A stretch of DNA of 14,041 bases from Clostridiales bacterium UBA1234 (GTDB lineage: Bacteria; Bacillota; Clostridia; TANB77; UBA1234): positions 24,887 to 38,927 of the forward strand of contig DBWQ01000028.1 of the NCBI GenBank assembly GCA_002308995.1, read 5' to 3'. This document shows, piece after piece, positions 5,919 to 14,002 of the stretch. Numbering within the stretch: the stretch's first letter is position 1; every line of letters starts with the position of its first letter. Below the pieces are notes generated by a model. It saw nothing but the letters and a program-made list of their open reading frames with translations. It was not told the DNA's origin and did not search any database. The position numbers and the translations under genes were made by a program.

Positions 5919-8900
5919 ATGAAAAAATTTAGAATGATTTTTTTGTTAGTAACACTAATGCTAGTACTAGTACAAACTACTTGTATATTTGCTTATACGG
6001 AACCTTTTAAAGATGTGAAAAAAACAAAATATGAGGCAAGTGTTATGGCACTTACGGAGCTTGGTATTGTGAATGGCTATACCGATAATACGTATCGACC
6101 TTCTAGTCCTGTGACGAGAGTGGAACTGATTAAAACAATTGTTTTGGCATCAGGCCTTGAAAAAGTGGCAGAGATAAGCAAAAGAGAGCCTATTTTTATA
6201 GATTGCTCTGATTCAGGGGTTTCTTGGGCATATGGTTATATTAATGCAGCAACAGAGTATGGATATCTTCCACCTGTGAGTGGAGATAAGTTAAGACCTA
6301 GCGATAATGCTACCATTGAAGATATGGAAGTAATTTGTTTACGTGCGCTTGGGTACAAAAGCATTGTTGAGTCTACTTCTGGAGATATTTTTGCTAGGTA
6401 CCATGCAAAAGCTAAGGAATTGGACTTGCTAAGAGATGTGAGTTATAAAAGTGTGCAAGATAAATTAACAAGGGGAAATCTTGCTATTATCTTATGGAAT
6501 GCGCTTAGAACAGAAACATGGGGATTTAATGATGGCGCCACGATGATTGATCGCTACTTTGATGATTACAGTTATTATCCAGAAGTAATGTTAAATACCA
6601 TTCAAATCAGTAATGATGGTACGATATCGTTTCAGTGCAATGATAAAAATGTCAACGGGTATCGATTGGTACAAGCAGATTTAATCAAAATGCTACCAGG
6701 GCTTAGAATGGCTTTGCTCACAAACGATAAAGATAAGGAAATTGTCCATGTAGAAATATTAGATAGCGTTGTTGAGGGAAAAATAGAAGCTGGAAAGATT
6801 AATGGGGTAAGTTACCACTTTGATACTATGCCAAGTGATGAATCATTTGTGGTACTAATACCAGATGGAAAAGATGTTGTTTCCTATGCCGTTATTCCAC
6901 AAGAAACAGAAGTATTACTAGATAATGATCTTATTGAAGATTTGATAGATAAAGATGAGGAGCAAGAAGGTATCTATTTAATTGATGGCAGAATTAAATT
7001 CGTCGATGATTTAAGAGAAAAGGATGTTATGGTTAAAGTTACTAATTTTGGTGCGGTGCAAGGTAGCTTTTATTTGGTAGCAAGAAACGTAAGTAAAGGA
7101 ACCTACCAAAGTTTTGTTACCAAGGGAAGCGAAAAGTTTTTAGAAGTTGATGGTGAAAGGATTCCTATTATTGACCAAACAAGAATTTATGAATATGATA
7201 GTAATCTAAAAAGATATATTCAAATTCCAGAAGAGTATCTCTCTAAACAAGGCAATAAGTATATTGGCGAAGAAGTTGAGGTTGCTTGCGATTATTTTGG
7301 AAATGCAATAGAGGTTTATTTTGATGAAATCGAAGATGTGGAAGAAACATCGGAAGCAATAGAAGGCCTACTTGATTTAGGAGTGGTAAATAAGTATGCA
7401 GATGGTACTTTTAGACCAGAGATGACCGTAACAAGAGCAGAATTAATCAAAGATATTGTACTCATTATGAGGTTAGATGCAGCTGCCGATGTTAGTAAAG
7501 GGAAGACTAGATTTGAGGATGTGAACACGAGTCATTGGGCAACAGGATACATTAATGTGGCAGACAATTATCAAGTATTACCAACGCAAAGCACAGAAAC
7601 ACAATTAGCACCAGATAGCAATGCAACTGTTCAAGACGTTCTTGTTTGCGCTGTTAGAACACTTGGCTATCAAAGTATTGTTGAATCAAAAGAAGGAAGC
7701 TTTTCACAAAAATATGTGGATAAGGCAAGAGAATTAGGACTATTAAAGAATGTTGCGGAAACAACTTATACAAAACCTGTGACGAGAAAAGATTTGTGCC
7801 AAATATTGTGGAATGCTTTACATACAAAAATATGGGAAGTTACTTCAGAAAATGGATCCACTAGTTCATCTAAAACGTTATTTGTAAAATTCTATGATCA
7901 AAATGGAATGACAGAAGCCACCAAACCAAATGGCACCATCGTGAATGAATATCAAACAGTTGATATGGAGTATGAGGAACGATTAAAAGTGACGTTTGGT
8001 AGTTACGATAGAATTAAAACTGTAAAATATCGTTGGGATAGTGACACTTGGGGGAGTGATCGTTCATCAAATTTAAAACGCAATAAAGGGTATTTAAATT
8101 TTACGGTGGATACAGATTTAGAAGAAAACAAAGAACACAAATTAGAAATATGGGTTACCTATCAATATGATACAGAAAGAACGCTTGTCTATCAAATTAA
8201 AACACCGAAAGCATCAACACCAACACCAACGCCGACTCCTAGCCAAACACCAACGACTAGTGGAGAGGAAGTTACTTATGTGATTACTGCTTCTGTAGAA
8301 GGTCATGGCAAGATATCGCCTTCTGGAGAAACAAATGTAAAAGAAGGTAGCAGACAAAAATATACCATCACGCCAGATAAGGGCTATCAAGTTAGAATTG
8401 TACTAGTTGATGGAGAAAGTGTTGGACAAGTAACATCTTATACATTTAAAAATGTGGATGAAAAACATACAATTGTAGCAAAGTTTGAAAAAGAAGAAGA
8501 GAGTGGAGAGCAAGAAAAAGCTCCAGAAGAAAAGAAAGAAGAACCAATTAAGAAAATCTCAGAAAAATATCATGATGTGGATGAAAATGAATGGTATGTA
8601 AGTGCAGTTAAGTATGCGACGGAACATAATTTGATGAATGGTGTCAGTGAAACAGAATTTGCACCAAGAAAACAAATGACGAGAGGTATGTTAGTGACAG
8701 TTTTATATAGAGCTTCCAATAGCACCGGCAAAGACCTTCCTTCCTTTGTAGATGTCGAAAAAGATCAATACTATGCAAATCCAATTGCTTGGGCAGCCCA
8801 AAATGGTATTGTCAACGGCATTGGAGAAAATCAATTTGGACCAAATCACAATATCACTAGAGAGCAGATTGTAACAATCCTTTATCGCTATGCTAAATGG

Positions 8901-9110
8901 AAAGATAGTAGTATTCAAGATATGGAAGGTGTCATGGGACTTGCAGGTTATGTAGATTACATGGAGATAAGTGACTTTGCAACCAATGCATTCCGTTGGG
9001 CCATTCATGAAGGTATTATTAATGGAAAATCAGATGGAAACTTGGCACCAAAAGATTTGGCAACGAGAGCAGAAGTGGCAACGATGTTAATGAGATTTTT
9101 GGAAAAATAA
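5919..9110 (+). CDS. Secreted protein with nine SLH-like modules in three triplets
   Basis: Secreted cell-wall protein of 1063 residues. The signal peptide covers residues 1-25 (KKFR, hydrophobic core, likely cleavage after A25). SLH triplet 1 spans about 30-198, with groove motifs TRVE (T66), TIED (T132) and TRGN (T184). A beta-rich region of unknown type covers about 205-470. SLH triplet 2 spans about 478-640, with TRAE (T505), TVQD (T570) and TRKD (T622). Then come a small beta domain (about 650-765), a Thr-Pro linker (about 766-782) and a divergent InlB B-repeat-like domain (about 786-859; ISPSG, ITPDKGY, VDG, YTFKNV). A Glu/Lys-rich hinge follows, and a more canonical C-terminal SLH triplet (about 883-1063; TRGM T921, TREQ T980, TRAE T1049). 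The C-terminal triplet is the most likely anchor. Triplets 1 and 2 are clearly related to each other, for example both share L-G-Y-[KQ]-S-I-V-E-S and I-L-W-N-A-L. No enzymatic domain was recognised. It may be a structural or S-layer-associated protein. Confidence 0.88.
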   Translation: MKKFRMIFLLVTLMLVLVQTTCIFAYTEPFKDVKKTKYEASVMALTELGIVNGYTDNTYRPSSPVTRVELIKTIVLASGLEKVAEISKREPIFIDCSDSGVSWAYGYINAATEYGYLPPVSGDKLRPSDNATIEDMEVICLRALGYKSIVESTSGDIFARYHAKAKELDLLRDVSYKSVQDKLTRGNLAIILWNALRTETWGFNDGATMIDRYFDDYSYYPEVMLNTIQISNDGTISFQCNDKNVNGYRLVQADLIKMLPGLRMALLTNDKDKEIVHVEILDSVVEGKIEAGKINGVSYHFDTMPSDESFVVLIPDGKDVVSYAVIPQETEVLLDNDLIEDLIDKDEEQEGIYLIDGRIKFVDDLREKDVMVKVTNFGAVQGSFYLVARNVSKGTYQSFVTKGSEKFLEVDGERIPIIDQTRIYEYDSNLKRYIQIPEEYLSKQGNKYIGEEVEVACDYFGNAIEVYFDEIEDVEETSEAIEGLLDLGVVNKYADGTFRPEMTVTRAELIKDIVLIMRLDAAADVSKGKTRFEDVNTSHWATGYINVADNYQVLPTQSTETQLAPDSNATVQDVLVCAVRTLGYQSIVESKEGSFSQKYVDKARELGLLKNVAETTYTKPVTRKDLCQILWNALHTKIWEVTSENGSTSSSKTLFVKFYDQNGMTEATKPNGTIVNEYQTVDMEYEERLKVTFGSYDRIKTVKYRWDSDTWGSDRSSNLKRNKGYLNFTVDTDLEENKEHKLEIWVTYQYDTERTLVYQIKTPKASTPTPTPTPSQTPTTSGEEVTYVITASVEGHGKISPSGETNVKEGSRQKYTITPDKGYQVRIVLVDGESVGQVTSYTFKNVDEKHTIVAKFEKEEESGEQEKAPEEKKEEPIKKISEKYHDVDENEWYVSAVKYATEHNLMNGVSETEFAPRKQMTRGMLVTVLYRASNSTGKDLPSFVDVEKDQYYANPIAWAAQNGIVNGIGENQFGPNHNITREQIVTILYRYAKWKDSSIQDMEGVMGLAGYVDYMEISDFATNAFRWAIHEGIINGKSDGNLAPKDLATRAEVATMLMRFLEK

Positions 9111-9117
9111 ATGATTT

Positions 9118-9149
9118 AGAAGCATGAGATGACTCATGCTTCTTTTTTT
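9118..9149 (+). terminator. Rho-independent terminator
   Basis: AGAAGCATGAG and CTCATGCTTCT form a perfect 11-bp stem with an ATGA loop. The run of seven Ts at 9143-9149 includes the last base of the stem. It begins eight bases after the stop codon of the second SLH gene and closes that transcription unit. Confidence 0.95.
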
Positions 9150-9193
9150 ATGCTAAGGCAGATATATTGGCTTGAATGAGAATGAAGAAGAGA

Positions 9194-9222
9194 TTGAAAC
9201 AAACGAGTTTCTATGATACAAT
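9194..9222 (+). promoter_or_regulatory. Strong promoter ahead of the transporter remnant
   Basis: TTGAAA at 9194-9199 (five of six), a 17-base spacer, and TACAAT at 9217-9222 (five of six), with TG at 9214-9215 giving an extended -10. It is the best promoter match in the window. Transcription would start near 9229, inside the dyad at 9222-9240. Its original target is the remnant at 9260; the next intact gene is at 9588. Confidence 0.72.
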
Positions 9223-9240
9223 ACAGTCATGGATACTGTA
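9222..9240 (+). promoter_or_regulatory. Operator-like inverted repeat over the transcription start
   Basis: TACAGT-N7-ACTGTA is a 6-bp perfect dyad whose left arm begins at the last base of the -10 and which covers the predicted transcription start. Such a position is typical for binding of a dimeric repressor. No regulator gene is present in the window, so the binding protein is unknown. A 6-bp dyad can arise by chance. Confidence 0.4.
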
Positions 9241-9259
9241 AATTGAAAGAGGAAGATAC

Positions 9260-9560
9260 ATGAATAATGATGAAGGAAAACGTTTAAATGATATGGAAAC
9301 AATGCCCCTGAAAAATCAGACGATACAAGAGATGGGGTATACGTATGTGTTTGTCCTTGGTATTTTTTCTATCAAAGTATCAACTCATTCATCAACGTGA
9401 ACTTTGGAAATATCCTTTACTATCGATTCTTTTCAAGAGGTTATGGGGTGTATATGGTATTTGGATATCGTTTGTGATGGCGGAATTATTGACGATGATA
9501 CTAGCTATTATTTTACGTAAGATAAATAAAGAAGAGATAAAACATGCTTTCAAAGAGTAA
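9260..9560 (+). pseudogene. Decayed MATE-family transporter remnant
   Basis: An ATG at 9260 follows a GAAAGAGGAAGA ribosome binding site. It begins a short reading frame (47 codons, stop at 9401-9403) whose first residues, R-L-N-D-M-E-T-M-P-L-K, resemble the cytosolic leader before the first helix of MATE-type efflux proteins (LGTMPxxKL). Further on, E-M-G-Y-T-Y-V-F-V-L-G-I-F-S-I resembles the start of an internal helix. In another frame, from about 9400 to 9560, K-Y-P-L-L-S-I-L-F-K-R-L-W-G-V-Y-G-I-W-I-S-F-V-M-A is followed by E-L-L-T-M-I. This looks like the last helices and tail of the same family. A normal MATE protein has about 450 residues, so most of the gene is missing and the rest is frameshifted. 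The family call rests on recall of motifs, not an alignment. The alternative is one or two unrelated short membrane peptides. Confidence 0.5.
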
Positions 9561-9574
9561 AAAAATGAATAAAT

Positions 9575-9581
9575 GGAGGAG
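9575..9581 (+). promoter_or_regulatory. Ribosome binding site deciding the ATG 9588 start
   Basis: GGAGGAG ends six bases before ATG 9588. The in-frame ATG at 9573 overlaps this site and would have none of its own, so 9588 is the start. Confidence 0.85.
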
Positions 9582-9587
9582 AAAAAC

Positions 9588-11333
9588 ATGGAATCCTTTT
9601 CACATAAGTGCCCATCTTGTGGCTCTAATATTGAATATGATGCTGAAACTTTATTGTGGAAGTGTCAGTACTGTAATCAAATATATACACAAAATCAAAT
9701 TGAAACATTTGAAGAAAAGGAAAATTCACTATCTAAAAGTGAAATTGAAAGCAGTACGGAAGCATCTATGGATTTATATACTTGTGAAAACTGTGGGGCG
9801 CAACTTGTTACAGACGAAAATACTGCTGCAACCTTTTGCGTTTATTGTGGGAGTTCAGCCTTAATCAAAGATAGATTATCTGGTGAGTTTAAACCTGATT
9901 ATCTGATTCCTTTTAAAAAGACACAAAAACAAGCACAGGAATCTTTCATTCATTTTATGAATCATAGCTTATTTATACCAGATAAGTTTATGGCACAAGA
10001 AAATCTTGAAAAAATGAGGGGAGTATATATTCCATTTTGGACATATGATCAAGAACAAAGACTCTATAAAAAAGGAACAGGAATTAATATTACGAAATGG
10101 ACTTCTGGAGATTATTCATATACAAAAGAAGATACATATGAGTTTGAAAGAGATGTTTCTGTAAAATTTGATGATGTTCCAGTGGATGGTTCTAAAAAAT
10201 TTGAAGATGATTTAATGGATTCCATTGAGCCTTTTGAGTATAAAGAAAAAGAAAAATTTGATGCTAGATATTTAGCTGGATTTTTATCAGAAAAATATGA
10301 TGTGGATAAAGAAGAAGCATATCAAAGGGCAGAACTGAGAATGAAAAATACCACTCAAAAAATTATAAATCAATCTATTTCGTTTGATAAACAAACAGTA
10401 ACAGAATCGAAAGAGAAAGGGATGAAAGGCGAGATAAATTATTGGCTACTTCCTGTTTGGATGCTGAATACACAGTATAAATCAAAGCGATATGAATTTG
10501 CTATGAATGGACAAACTGGTAAAGTGGTTGGTAAACTACCTTTAAGCATTCCTAAAATTTTTGGTGTTGCATTTGTACTATTTCTTCCTTTGTTTTTATT
10601 AGGATACCTTTTAGATTCCATTCATTTGTGGATGAATGAAGATTTTGAAAGAAATTTTGGAATCATGAGTTATTCTATTATAACGATTATTGTATTAGGA
10701 TTCATTGGAGCTGGAATCATGTTTCTAAAAAAACGTGATAGTAATGGAAAAAATAAAAAAGTAGAAGTATCTGCTCGTCAAAGAAAAAATTCCTGGCGAT
10801 ACCAAATCAATCACCATATGCAACGTTATGTTATGATTACAGTCATCATTTTAGCAATCATTTTTGTGGTTCTTTCACTTAGTAGTTCTCAAGCTGCTTC
10901 TGATATTTTTCAGGAAATTGAAAAAGGGTTAGACAGTAGGATAATGAAAACAGACGAAAAAGAAGAAATATTGAATACACCAGAAATTGATACAAAGGAC
11001 AATTACGTTAGCAAGAAAGCGCTGTATTTTTACCAGTGTTTGAATCCTTTTATCAAACAGCATCATGTGCGATTTATAATTGTTTTTGCATTGATAGTTG
11101 ATTTTTTTGTGATGATTATTCTACTTCGAAAGAATAAGACGGTAAGAAATGCTACGCATGGGGATGAGTACATTGAAGATATTCATTTCTTCATCAAACA
11201 AGACACATTAATTGATTCGCATACTGATGTTGTTTATACGCCTCCTCAGGATAATAACGGAAGTGGAACTGGTGGTTTAAATACACCACTAGGTAGAAGA
11301 GGTATTTGGGGTGAAGGTAGAAGAAGATTTTAA
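9588..11333 (+). CDS. Membrane protein with two N-terminal zinc ribbons
   Basis: Protein of 581 residues with unknown function. Two four-Cys zinc ribbons stand at the N-terminus: C8-P-S-C11 with C26-Q-Y-C29, and C66-E-N-C69 with C84-V-Y-C87, separated by an acidic spacer. Next comes a soluble region (about 90-320) with G-E-F-K-P-D-Y-L-I-P-F and G-V-Y-I-P-F-W-T-Y-D. These are typical of Firmicute proteins often labelled TFIIB-type or PriA-like zinc-ribbon proteins; they are not transcription factors in any shown sense. Four hydrophobic segments follow at about 324-346, 358-382, 414-434 and 495-515, with a charged stretch (about 435-490) between the last two. The tail holds Q-D-T-L-I-D-S-H-T-D-V-V-Y-T and a Gly- and Arg-rich end. 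The first two segments and the tail suggest a membrane-bound protein with cytosolic ribbons. Its own promoter is not evident; the upstream unit is the dead transporter. Confidence 0.78.
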   Translation: MESFSHKCPSCGSNIEYDAETLLWKCQYCNQIYTQNQIETFEEKENSLSKSEIESSTEASMDLYTCENCGAQLVTDENTAATFCVYCGSSALIKDRLSGEFKPDYLIPFKKTQKQAQESFIHFMNHSLFIPDKFMAQENLEKMRGVYIPFWTYDQEQRLYKKGTGINITKWTSGDYSYTKEDTYEFERDVSVKFDDVPVDGSKKFEDDLMDSIEPFEYKEKEKFDARYLAGFLSEKYDVDKEEAYQRAELRMKNTTQKIINQSISFDKQTVTESKEKGMKGEINYWLLPVWMLNTQYKSKRYEFAMNGQTGKVVGKLPLSIPKIFGVAFVLFLPLFLLGYLLDSIHLWMNEDFERNFGIMSYSIITIIVLGFIGAGIMFLKKRDSNGKNKKVEVSARQRKNSWRYQINHHMQRYVMITVIILAIIFVVLSLSSSQAASDIFQEIEKGLDSRIMKTDEKEEILNTPEIDTKDNYVSKKALYFYQCLNPFIKQHHVRFIIVFALIVDFFVMIILLRKNKTVRNATHGDEYIEDIHFFIKQDTLIDSHTDVVYTPPQDNNGSGTGGLNTPLGRRGIWGEGRRRF

Positions 11334-11370
11334 TGGTGCAAAAGTAGCAATAAGTTTTTTTGAAAATAAG

Positions 11371-11376
11371 AAGGAG
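11371..11376 (+). promoter_or_regulatory. Ribosome binding site of polA
   Basis: AAGGAG lies seven bases before ATG 11384. The in-frame ATG at 11360 has no such site and would add eight basic residues (KIRRRNS) that PolA proteins lack, so 11384 is chosen. Confidence 0.88.
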
Positions 11377-11383
11377 AAATAGT

Positions 11384-14002
11384 ATGAAAAAATTAGTTGG
11401 TATTGATGGAAATAGTATTATGAACAGAGCTTTTTATGGCATTATGGGGTCTAAACTTTTAATGACATCAGATGGTGTGTATACGAATGCCATTTATGGC
11501 TTTTTATCCATCTTAAATAAATTACTAACAGATGAGAATCCGGATTATATTTGTGTGGCATTTGATCTAAAAGCTCCTACATTTAGACATAAAAAATATG
11601 AAGGCTATAAAGCAACCCGTAAGGGGATGCCCGATGAACTTCGTATGCAAATGCCAATTATCAAAGATATTTTACGAGCGATGAATATTAAAATATTAGA
11701 AATGGAAGGCTATGAGGCAGATGATATTTTAGGAACCCTTGCTAAAATAGGAGAAGAACAAGAGATGGAAGTACTTCTTTTAACAGGTGACCGAGATTAT
11801 TTGCAATTGGTTTCTGATACAGTAACTGTTCGTATTCCTACTACTAAAATGGGAAAAACAGAAAGCACTGATTATACGCCATCTGTCATTCACGAAATAT
11901 ATGGTATTGAACCAAAGGAGTTTATTGAAACCAAAGCACTAATGGGAGATACCTCTGATAATATTCCAGGTGTACCTGGTGTTGGTGAAAAAACAGCTTT
12001 TTCATTAATTCAAAAATATCATACGATTGATACGATATACGAGGGATTAGAAAAGGGAGAAGAGCTAGAAGGTATTAAGGGAAAGTTAAAAGAAAAGCTG
12101 ATCGAAAACAAAGAGCTTGCTTATCTATCAAAAGACTTGGGAACTATTTATAGAGAAGTGCCACTTGCCTTTACCATGGATGAAATCAAAAAAGAAGAAC
12201 CGAATAATGATGAGCTATACAACTTGTTTTCAAAATTACAATTAAAGAATTTTATCGATAAAATGAATTTGACATCTACAGAAGTCAAGATTGAAACAAG
12301 TTTTGATGATTCTAAAATTTCAATAGAAACATTAGATAAGTTATCACTAGATGGAGTGAAAGAGTTTTCGTTTTACTTAAAAGATGGTCTTGCCGTGTAT
12401 GCTTGCGATAAAGCTTATGTGAAAAAGAATCCGACCATAGAAGATTTTCAAAAAGTATTTGATAATGAAATTTTAAAAATTGGCTATCAAGAAAAAGAAA
12501 CCTATCTATTATTAAAAAAGCATAACATCATTCCTCAAAATTTCATGTTTGATATTGAGATTGCCTCTTATCTTTTAAATCCAGCAAAATCCACCTATAA
12601 GCTAGATGACATTATTATGGAAGAGTTAAATATCATTTTAGAAAACAAAAAAGAAAATGAACAAGTGTCGCTTGCTGGTTTTGGCGAAGAAGCAGATGAT
12701 ACTCAAGAAACACTTGCAAGATATGCAAGATATATTTTTAAATGCAAAGAAAAACTAGAAAAAGAATTAGAAGAAAAAAATCAAACCAAATTATTTACCG
12801 AAATTGAAATGCCACTCATGAAAGTACTTGCCGAAATGCAGTATGAGGGAGTATTAGTTGATAAAAACATGTTAGATGAATACTCAGTTTCATTAAATGA
12901 AAAAGTAAACGTTTTAGTAAAAGAAATTTATGATTTAGCAGGATGTGAATTTAATATTAATTCTCCAAAACAGCTAGGTGAAGTATTATTTGAAAAACTA
13001 AATCTTCCGATTCTTAAGAAAACCAAAACGGGTTATTCCACAGATGTAGATGTATTAGAAAGATTAGTCGATGACCATCCTGTTATCGAAAAGATTTTGG
13101 AGTATCGTACTTTAAGCAAATTAAAAGCAACGTATGTGGATGGGATGCTACCACTTATTAATCCAGAAACAAAACGCATTCATGCCAATTTTCATCAAAC
13201 GGTAACGGCAACGGGTAGAATTAGTTGTACCGATCCAAATTTGCAAAACATTCCTATTAGAACCGAAATTGGAAGAGAGCTTCGCAAAATTTTTATTGCC
13301 AAAGAAGGGTATACGCTAATTGATGCGGATTATTCACAAGTGGAACTTCGCGTTTTGGCACATGTTTCAGGTGATGAAACAATGATAAACGCCTTTAACG
13401 AAGAAAAGGATATTCACCAAATAACCGCATCGCAAGTGTTTAATGTACCACTAGAGGAAGTGACCAAGCAAATGAGAAGTGAAGCCAAGGCAGTAAACTT
13501 TGGTATTGTCTATGGTATTTCCGATTTTGGCCTTGGCAGTAACATTGGTATTAGTAGAAAGAAGGCAAAAGACTACATTGAAAAATATTTTGCCACGTAT
13601 CCAAAAATCAAAGAGTATATGGACGAAGCGGTGAAAAAGTGTAAAGAACAAGGTTTTGTAGAAACACTTTGGGGAAGAAGACGATATGTGCCAGAGATAA
13701 AATCCAATAATTATAACGTAAGGCAATTTGGAGAGCGCGTTGCCATGAATGCGCCAATTCAAGGAACAGCAGCAGATATCATTAAAATAGCCATGATCAA
13801 TGTCCAAAAAGAATTAGAGGAGAAAAAATTAAAATCAAAACTAATCTTGCAAGTACATGATGAACTGGTTATTGAAACCGCAGAAGAGGAAGTAGAAATC
13901 GTCAAAGAGTTACTAGTTCGCAACATGCAAAATGTAGCAAAGTTAAAAGTAGTATTAAAAGCAGAAGCAGGCATGGGAAAGACTTGGTATGATGCACACT
14001 GA
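11384..14002 (+). CDS. polA: DNA polymerase I
   Basis: Family A polymerase of 872 residues that fills gaps, removes RNA primers and serves repair. Its length is close to other Gram-positive PolA proteins. The N-terminal 5'-3' nuclease domain (about 1-290) shows D8-G-N, A-D113-D114-I-L-G, G-D136-R-D-Y-L-Q-L and G-D189-T-S-D-N-I-P-G-V-P-G-V-G-E-K. The middle domain (about 300-480) has the 3'-5' exonuclease fold region but lacks its metal ligands: the D-T-E stretch is replaced by F-S-F-Y-L near 327. Proofreading is therefore predicted absent, as in Bacillus and Thermus relatives. The polymerase domain has motif A (D649-Y-S-Q-V-E-L-R), motif B (R698-S-E-A-K702-A-V-N-F706-G-I-V-Y-G) and motif C (Q-V-H-D826-E-L-V). 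F706 is the Phe version of the O-helix residue. The gene is complete and starts 50 bases after the zinc-ribbon gene with no terminator between. Confidence 0.98.
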   Translation: MKKLVGIDGNSIMNRAFYGIMGSKLLMTSDGVYTNAIYGFLSILNKLLTDENPDYICVAFDLKAPTFRHKKYEGYKATRKGMPDELRMQMPIIKDILRAMNIKILEMEGYEADDILGTLAKIGEEQEMEVLLLTGDRDYLQLVSDTVTVRIPTTKMGKTESTDYTPSVIHEIYGIEPKEFIETKALMGDTSDNIPGVPGVGEKTAFSLIQKYHTIDTIYEGLEKGEELEGIKGKLKEKLIENKELAYLSKDLGTIYREVPLAFTMDEIKKEEPNNDELYNLFSKLQLKNFIDKMNLTSTEVKIETSFDDSKISIETLDKLSLDGVKEFSFYLKDGLAVYACDKAYVKKNPTIEDFQKVFDNEILKIGYQEKETYLLLKKHNIIPQNFMFDIEIASYLLNPAKSTYKLDDIIMEELNIILENKKENEQVSLAGFGEEADDTQETLARYARYIFKCKEKLEKELEEKNQTKLFTEIEMPLMKVLAEMQYEGVLVDKNMLDEYSVSLNEKVNVLVKEIYDLAGCEFNINSPKQLGEVLFEKLNLPILKKTKTGYSTDVDVLERLVDDHPVIEKILEYRTLSKLKATYVDGMLPLINPETKRIHANFHQTVTATGRISCTDPNLQNIPIRTEIGRELRKIFIAKEGYTLIDADYSQVELRVLAHVSGDETMINAFNEEKDIHQITASQVFNVPLEEVTKQMRSEAKAVNFGIVYGISDFGLGSNIGISRKKAKDYIEKYFATYPKIKEYMDEAVKKCKEQGFVETLWGRRRYVPEIKSNNYNVRQFGERVAMNAPIQGTAADIIKIAMINVQKELEEKKLKSKLILQVHDELVIETAEEEVEIVKELLVRNMQNVAKLKVVLKAEAGMGKTWYDAH

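Noticed and set aside
9489..9511. TTGACG and TATTAT as a promoter for the zinc-ribbon gene.
   Set aside because: The spacing is only 11 bases, too short for sigma-A promoters.
9544..9864. 106-codon frame beginning at ATG 9544 and overlapping the zinc-ribbon gene.
   Set aside because: It has no ribosome binding site, and its bulk is the zinc-ribbon coding region read in another frame; the Cys motifs belong to the 9588 frame.
11355..11361. Run of seven Ts before polA as a terminator of the zinc-ribbon gene.
   Set aside because: No stem-forming inverted repeat precedes the T-run.
13451..13974. Two antisense frames of 118 and 71 codons under polA.
   Set aside because: They are out-of-frame shadows of a highly conserved gene, with low-complexity Ser/Phe content and no start signals.
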